32,481 nucleotides of DNA from an uncultured Mitsuokella sp. (GTDB lineage Bacteria; Bacillota; Negativicutes; Selenomonadales; Selenomonadaceae), in the NCBI GenBank assembly GCA_945873115.1, contig CAMCBT010000019.1, positions 1 through 32,481 on the forward strand. Reading direction: 5' to 3'. Positions within the stretch are counted from its first letter, which is position 1. Each line of letters begins with the position of its first letter. Position numbers and translations under genes: made by a program. The notes below the pieces were generated by a model. That model saw nothing but the letters and a program-made list of their open reading frames with translations, made no database searches and was not told the DNA's origin. Below are positions 29,420 through 32,481 of the stretch, one piece after another.

Positions 29420-30256
29420 TCAAAGGGTCTTGCTGGCGGCCTTTGTATTGGCGGCGGCGTTTGCCGCAGCCGCGTTGCTTGTGGCGGTCGCCGTGCTCGT
29501 CGTCTGGCTGCTTGCGCCCAGCTTCTTGTAGGCCTCCTCGAAACGGCGGGTGATCTCCGTATGGGTGTCCTGGGTAATCTTTGGCATCTTGTCCTCGCCC
29601 ATGGCATCCTTCCAGGTGACGCCGGCCTGCTGGAAGCCTTTTTCTACGGAATCCTGCATGGCCTTTAGCTTCTCCGGGTCATTCCCTGCGATGGCGGAGG
29701 CCAGGCCGAAGATGCGGTCGGAGACGGCATTCACGGACCACTGGCCACCGTCTGCGATGGCGGCTGCCGCCTCCTCGGGGGTGGTGCCCACGGAGGGCAG
29801 GACGAATTTCGATGCGTCGATCTTCGTGCCGCCGAAGTTCAGCACGCCCACGCCGTCGTTCACGTAGCCCTGGAGCTGGTTGTTATGGGCCGTCAGGACG
29901 TTTATCATCAGGTCGTAGGCAGAGTTTACCTTGCTACCGCCATTTGCCGAAATCGCTCCCTGGGCGAGGATGTTGCCGCTGGTCACGGCCCCTGCCATGC
30001 TCTGGAGCATCTTCTGATAGCCACTGTCGATGCCTGCCTGCAGAATCTGGGTCTGCTCCTTCGTGAGCCCTTTTATGGCCTTGTTCTGGGCGCCGGCCGC
30101 GCTCTCGGCGGCACCGTCCTTCGAGACAGCCACCTGGTAGGCGCTGGCTCCTGTCTTTTCCTCTGCCGCCTCCGCCTTCGGCGCGCTCGTCTGCTTCGGG
30201 GTCGAAGCAGCAGCCACCGTCTGGGACGACAGGCTTGCAATCGTTCCTACATCCAT
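29420..30256 (-). CDS. Ala-rich protein of unknown function
   Basis: A 278-residue protein with no cysteine, signal peptide or membrane segment. It has three parts: a low-complexity Ala/Ser/Thr N-terminus (1-55), a conserved-looking helical core from GLTKEQTQILQAGIDSGYQK (about 63) to EITRRFEEAYKKLG (about 247), and a repetitive Ala/Thr tail. Such disordered ends around a helical core are seen in flagellar-associated and surface-assembly proteins, but I do not recognise the family. The ATG at 30256 has a strong AGGAGG site. It is a single gene with its own terminator. Confidence 0.78.
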   Translation of the reverse strand: MDVGTIASLSSQTVAAASTPKQTSAPKAEAAEEKTGASAYQVAVSKDGAAESAAGAQNKAIKGLTKEQTQILQAGIDSGYQKMLQSMAGAVTSGNILAQGAISANGGSKVNSAYDLMINVLTAHNNQLQGYVNDGVGVLNFGGTKIDASKFVLPSVGTTPEEAAAAIADGGQWSVNAVSDRIFGLASAIAGNDPEKLKAMQDSVEKGFQQAGVTWKDAMGEDKMPKITQDTHTEITRRFEEAYKKLGASSQTTSTATATSNAAAANAAANTKAASKTL

Positions 30257-30360
30257 GTGAAATCCTCCTATACAACTATAAAATCCCTTTTCTGGAGGTA
30301 GACTCCTCCATAGACTATTATCCTACAAACGATCCGAAAATGCAAGAGGAGGATGCTTTG

Positions 30361-32481
30361 TCAGAGGTAAACCTCGCAGTCGTCTTCGACCTTTTTGCAG
30401 TTGGCCCGGACCCGCGGCATGACCTCCTTCGGGTCGGCGCCCTCCTCGAACTCCACCTTCATCTTCAGCGCCATGAAGTTCACGACGGCGCTCTTGACGC
30501 CCTCCGTCTTACTCGCGGCTTCCTCCATGAGGCTCGCGCAGTTGGCGCAGTCCACTTCGATCTTGTAGCTCTTCTTCATGTCCATTTCCCTTTCTTTGCG
30601 ACTTGATATATTCTTCTTCACCAGCAGGATGCGCATGGCGTTCAGCACGGCGAGGACGGTGACGCCCACGTCGGCGAAGACGGCGGCCCACATGGAGGCG
30701 TAGCCGAGGGCCCCCAGGAGGAGCACCAGCACCTTTATGCCGATAGCCCCCACGATGTTTTGCCGGACAATGGCAAGGGTGTGGCGGGCGATGTGCTGGG
30801 CTACGGAAATCTTTGCCGGGTCGTCGTCCATGAGGACGATGTCCGCCGCCTCGATGGCCGCATCGGAGCCCATGGCCCCCATGGCGATGCCCACGTCCGC
30901 CCGGGAGAGGACCGGGGCATCGTTGATGCCGTCCCCCACGAAGGCGAGCGTCCCACGGGTGCCCCTCATCTCCGTGAGAAGCTTCTCCACCTTTTCCACC
31001 TTGTCCTGGGGCAGGAGCTCGCTGTAGACGGCGTCCACGCCGAGGCGCTTTGCCATGTCCTCGGCCACGTCCTTCTGGTCGCCGGTGAGCATGACAGTCT
31101 TTCTGACGCCATTGGCCTTGAGGGACTCGATGGCGATGCGCGCAGTCTCCTTCGCCTCATCGGCGATGACCACGTGGCCTGCGTACTTGCCCTCGATGGC
31201 CACGTGGACGATGGTGCCCACATGGTCACAGGGGTGCCACCTGGCCCCCACCCGGTCCATGAGCTTCGCGTTGCCCACGGCGACCCGCCTGCCGGCGACC
31301 CAGGCGATGACGCCCTGGCCTGCGATTTCCTCCACGTCGCCAACGGCACAGCCGTCCCCGTCCGCCTTTTGGTAGGCCTCCCTGAGAGACGCGGCTATGG
31401 GATGGGTGGAGAAATGCTCCACATGGGCCGCCAGATGTAATAGTTCCCGTTCGTCCAGCTCCTCCGGGTGGACGGCCGTGACCTCGAAGACGCCCTTCGT
31501 AAGCGTCCCCGTCTTGTCAAAGACAATGGTCTTGGCATCGGCGAGAGTCTCCAGGAAGTTCGACCCCTTCACGAGGACCCCCTGGCGGCTGGCCGCCCCC
31601 AGCCCGGCGAAGAAGGAGAGGGGGATGCTGATGACGAGAGCGCAGGGGCAGCTGATAATGAGAAAGGTCAGAGCCCTATAAATCCAGGTGCCCCAGGTCA
31701 TCTCCGTCCCCAGGATAAATCCCTGCACCAAGGGTGGCAGTAGGGCCAGGGCAATGGCGGCGTAGACGACAATCGGCGTGTAGATGCGGGCGAACCGGGT
31801 GATGAAAACCTCGGACTTCGCCTTCCGGGCGCCTGCGTCCTCCACCAGCTCGAGAATCTTCGAGGCGGTGGAGTCCTCAAACTCTTTCGTGGTGCGGATC
31901 CTGATGACCCCTGTCTGGTTGATGCAGCCGGAGAGCACCTCGTCCCCTGCCCTTGCCTCCCGAGGGAGGCTCTCGCCGGTGATCGCCCGGGTGTCGAGGG
32001 TGCCTGCGCCCGAGAGGATGATGCCGTCAATGGGGATTTTCTCCCCGGGCTTCACGAGGATGGTGCTACCCACCTCCACCTCGTCCGGATCCACCGTCTC
32101 AAGAGTCCCGTCCTCTCCCTCCACATGGGCAAAGTCCGGGCGGATATCCATGAGATCCGAGATATCCCGGCGGCTCCTCCCGACGGCGTAGGACTGGAAC
32201 CACTCCCCCAGCTGGTAGAAGACCATGACGGCGATGGCCTCGCCATAGTCCCCGTCCTCGTAGACCGCCAGCACGATGGCGCCAAGGGTCGCGATGGCCA
32301 TGAGGAGGCTCTCGTCAAAGCCGTTCCGATTCCGGATCCCCTTCCAGGCCTTCCACAGTACATCGTAGCCGGCAATGAGATAGGGCACGAGGTAGGCCAG
32401 CATCCGGGGGATGCCCGCAATGGGTGCCCAGGAAAGGGCCACCATCAGAGCCGCCGCCACCAGGATGCGGATGAGGTTTTT
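30361..32481 (-). CDS. Zn/Cd-type P1B ATPase with C-terminal HMA domain, 5' end beyond the window
   Basis: The frame is open to the right edge, so the N-terminus is missing by an unknown, probably small, amount. Over 700 residues show: TGES phosphatase loop, membrane motif SCPCALVIS, DKTGTLT with the phosphorylated Asp, THP, and GDGINDAP. The IGIKVLVLLLG Lys and FADVGVTVLAVLNA Asp in the last membrane helices fit the Zn/Cd/Pb group (P1B-2). Unusually, a heavy-metal-associated domain follows at the C-terminus, about 70 residues, with DCANC as its metal site and a CKKVEDDCEVYL end. Inside the gene an ATG at 30579 with AAAGGG eight bases before it could start this domain as a separate 72-residue protein. 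The role would be efflux of toxic metal. Confidence 0.92.
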   Translation of the reverse strand, partial: KNLIRILVAAALMVALSWAPIAGIPRMLAYLVPYLIAGYDVLWKAWKGIRNRNGFDESLLMAIATLGAIVLAVYEDGDYGEAIAVMVFYQLGEWFQSYAVGRSRRDISDLMDIRPDFAHVEGEDGTLETVDPDEVEVGSTILVKPGEKIPIDGIILSGAGTLDTRAITGESLPREARAGDEVLSGCINQTGVIRIRTTKEFEDSTASKILELVEDAGARKAKSEVFITRFARIYTPIVVYAAIALALLPPLVQGFILGTEMTWGTWIYRALTFLIISCPCALVISIPLSFFAGLGAASRQGVLVKGSNFLETLADAKTIVFDKTGTLTKGVFEVTAVHPEELDERELLHLAAHVEHFSTHPIAASLREAYQKADGDGCAVGDVEEIAGQGVIAWVAGRRVAVGNAKLMDRVGARWHPCDHVGTIVHVAIEGKYAGHVVIADEAKETARIAIESLKANGVRKTVMLTGDQKDVAEDMAKRLGVDAVYSELLPQDKVEKVEKLLTEMRGTRGTLAFVGDGINDAPVLSRADVGIAMGAMGSDAAIEAADIVLMDDDPAKISVAQHIARHTLAIVRQNIVGAIGIKVLVLLLGALGYASMWAAVFADVGVTVLAVLNAMRILLVKKNISSRKEREMDMKKSYKIEVDCANCASLMEEAASKTEGVKSAVVNFMALKMKVEFEEGADPKEVMPRVRANCKKVEDDCEVYL

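Noticed and set aside
30293..30310. TGGAGG/CCTCCA hairpin after the P1B ATPase
   Set aside because: It is only six pairs and lacks a T-run, so it is not a supported terminator.

Overview
The window looks like a chromosomal segment of a diderm Firmicute of the class Negativicutes, probably Selenomonadaceae (Selenomonas/Mitsuokella-like). This is an inference. The protein-coding DNA is GC-rich, and the Shine-Dalgarno sites, sigma-70 promoters and long-form hibernation factor are of Firmicutes type. Alongside them are genes that need an outer membrane: a TpsB/FhaC-type POTRA beta-barrel, a MacA-TolC-type efflux set and a periplasmic 5'-nucleotidase. No rRNA, tRNA, insertion sequence, phage gene or CRISPR array was seen.

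Layout, left to right. (1) 53-2663: a secreted 5'-nucleotidase and a thioredoxin-reductase-like flavoprotein, with a large inverted repeat between them. (2) 2756-6330: a compact minus-strand folate operon, folE-folP-folB-folK/folA-ung, from one clear promoter. folK and dihydrofolate reductase are one fused gene. (3) 6467-9494: a [4Fe-4S] ferredoxin behind an attenuator-like hairpin, an unknown protein, a divergent DUF2225 gene with a textbook promoter, a zinc-ribbon membrane protein and a MOSC protein. (4) 9495-10000: a 500-base stretch without a protein gene that carries a well-placed promoter and a probable new structured RNA of about 220 nt (9691-9910). (5) 10001-13413: a MarR-controlled export operon (marR-hlyD-ABC-2 permease-uspA) without its own ATPase, behind a perfect palindromic operator. 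Next to it is the remnant of a HepT-type toxin gene. (6) 13676-17146: RidA, a YdjC/ChbG deacetylase, the ribosome hibernation factor and an MFS exporter.

(7) 17320-19870: a TpsB outer-membrane transporter with a small secreted protein of unknown function downstream. (8) 20223-24298: a small sigma-70-family factor that converges on a TAXI-type TRAP transporter operon (binding protein, DUF1850 protein, fused permease). (9) 24340-28982: a tolC-macA-macB-type efflux operon. (10) 29420-30256: an Ala-rich protein of unknown function. (11) 30361-32481: a Zn/Cd-type P1B ATPase that runs off the right edge and has its heavy-metal-associated domain fused at the C-terminus.

The best candidates for something new are the structured RNA at 9691-9910, the HPPK-DHFR fusion, the C-terminal metal-binding domain with a possible internal start, the ATPase-less ABC-2/HlyD/UspA operon, and a short 3'-flanking repeat family found after three unrelated genes.
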